This document shows, piece by piece, positions 63,247 through 64,000 of a DNA stretch of 64,000 nt; position 1 is the stretch's first letter, and every line of letters starts with the position of its first letter. The notes below the pieces were generated by a model, which was not told the origin of the DNA, did no database searches, and saw only the letters and a list, made by a program, of their open reading frames with translations. Made by a program: the position numbers and the translations under genes. This DNA is from Symbiodinium microadriaticum (Eukaryota; Sar; Dinophyceae; Suessiales; Symbiodiniaceae): positions 82,951 through 146,950 of the forward strand of contig LSRX01000822.1 in NCBI GenBank assembly GCA_001939145.1, given 5' to 3'.

Positions 63247-64000
63247 AAACGATTAGTCCTTTCGCTGCATGCATGCCGATTTTTCCGATGATGAAGAGTA
63301 CGATCGAATTCGGCGTTGAAGAGGCGCCTGAGACTCACTGCACTGCGAAATACTGTAAAAGGGTAACTCAGTGGCACATCTCTAGTGATGCGTTTCGCGT
63401 CTCCAAGGCTTCTGGAGTACGAGGGGGAGATGACTCCACCGGGACTCCGGAGCCGCCAGAAGCGATCCTTGGCCAAGAGGTGAGCCAAGGACTTCGGTCT
63501 TCAGACGAGACGCCGAGATGCAGGCAGGCAGACATGGGAGACCGATTCTCTTGGAGCTGAGGTCTGAGCTCGGTCGATGAACAGCAGGGCGAGATATGTT
63601 CCATCAGCTAGCAGCCACATGCCAGGCCACTCTGAGTGGTCCCGGGTGTCAGAGGTGCAAGCCATAAATGGCTTTGCAACTAAAGGTTGCGTGCGTTGGA
63701 ACGAGCTGCGTGAGAATGGCGACCAAAGCGAGCCAACCTCATTGCAGCACAAGTTGTGGCAAGTTAATCACATGAGCATAATCTGATGCAGGACCTTTAT
63801 CGACCAAAGCCCGACTGCTAGAGGGCTTTGCAGTGCAGTGTTGTGAACGCATGACAGAAAGAAAGCGCAGGAGCAAGTGCGAATGGCTTAACTGTTCATG
63901 TCACATCCTGCGCTCTGGCAGTGAAGGCAAGTTTGCGCAAACTTTGCGCCGTTCCCCTGCTTAACCAAGAATGAATCATGAATTGCCCACAGGCTTCCAC
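63247..64000. other. Region without recognisable gene
   Basis: No supported gene or repeat. Confidence 0.4.

Overview
The window looks like nuclear DNA of a dinoflagellate, probably of the Symbiodiniaceae/Suessiales type. The evidence is relic copies of the dinoflagellate spliced leader embedded in genomic DNA (near 12,973, 59,694 and perhaps 25,962), repeated GC-AG introns, many short exons with stop-rich introns, plant-type CCCTAAA telomere-like tracts, long di/tri/tetranucleotide arrays, and a copia element of the dinoflagellate kind. Every gene I can recognise lies on the + strand, as expected for unidirectional dinoflagellate gene blocks. Most long open frames are chance frames over low-complexity DNA, and real genes had to be assembled by eye from short exons.

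Layout. 2.0-9.5 kb: one large multi-exon gene of a multicopy dinoflagellate family. It has a Lys-rich repeat N-terminus, an acidic repeat exon, several helical exons and a C-terminal region that resembles plant TNP2 (CACTA-type) transposases. 9.5-11.3 kb: AT-rich microsatellites, a telomere-like tract and a foldback. 11.3-15.2 kb: a degenerate non-LTR reverse-transcriptase fragment, two unrecognised ORFs, a spliced-leader relic and a repeat (copy A) seen again at 60.3-61.0 kb (copy B). 16.7-18.1 kb: a five-exon gene for an organellar ribosomal protein uL24. 21.8-23.8 kb: exons of an unrecognised gene around an assembly gap. 24.2-24.7 kb: a tandem duplication. 25.3-25.8 kb: a trinucleotide array. 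35-39 kb: Gly/Lys/Pro-rich exon-like pieces around an intronless START-domain-like gene (37,349-38,095). 41.6-41.9 kb: a second gap. 42.8-47.4 kb: exons of a PTC7-type PP2C phosphatase.

The main feature is a complete 9.6-kb Ty1/copia retrotransposon (48,385-58,006). It has two identical 79-bp LTRs, a 5-bp AAAAC target duplication, a primer-binding site complementary to a half initiator-tRNA-Met, and a polypurine tract. Domain order is Gag (CCCH plus CCHC zinc motifs), aspartic protease, a DNA cytosine-methyltransferase-like segment, integrase, a 2-oxoglutarate/Fe(II)-oxygenase-like domain, reverse transcriptase, RNase H and a membrane-spanning tail. A polyprotein combining a methyltransferase-like and a 2OG-oxygenase-like module is the most striking observation here: it could let the element write and oxidise base or protein marks in its host. 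Two frame breaks interrupt pol, although the LTRs are identical.

The remainder is low-gene-density DNA with dispersed GC-rich/(GA)n cassettes, (CAAG)n tracts, and small foldback elements such as the TAATATTAAAA element at 63,127-63,246.
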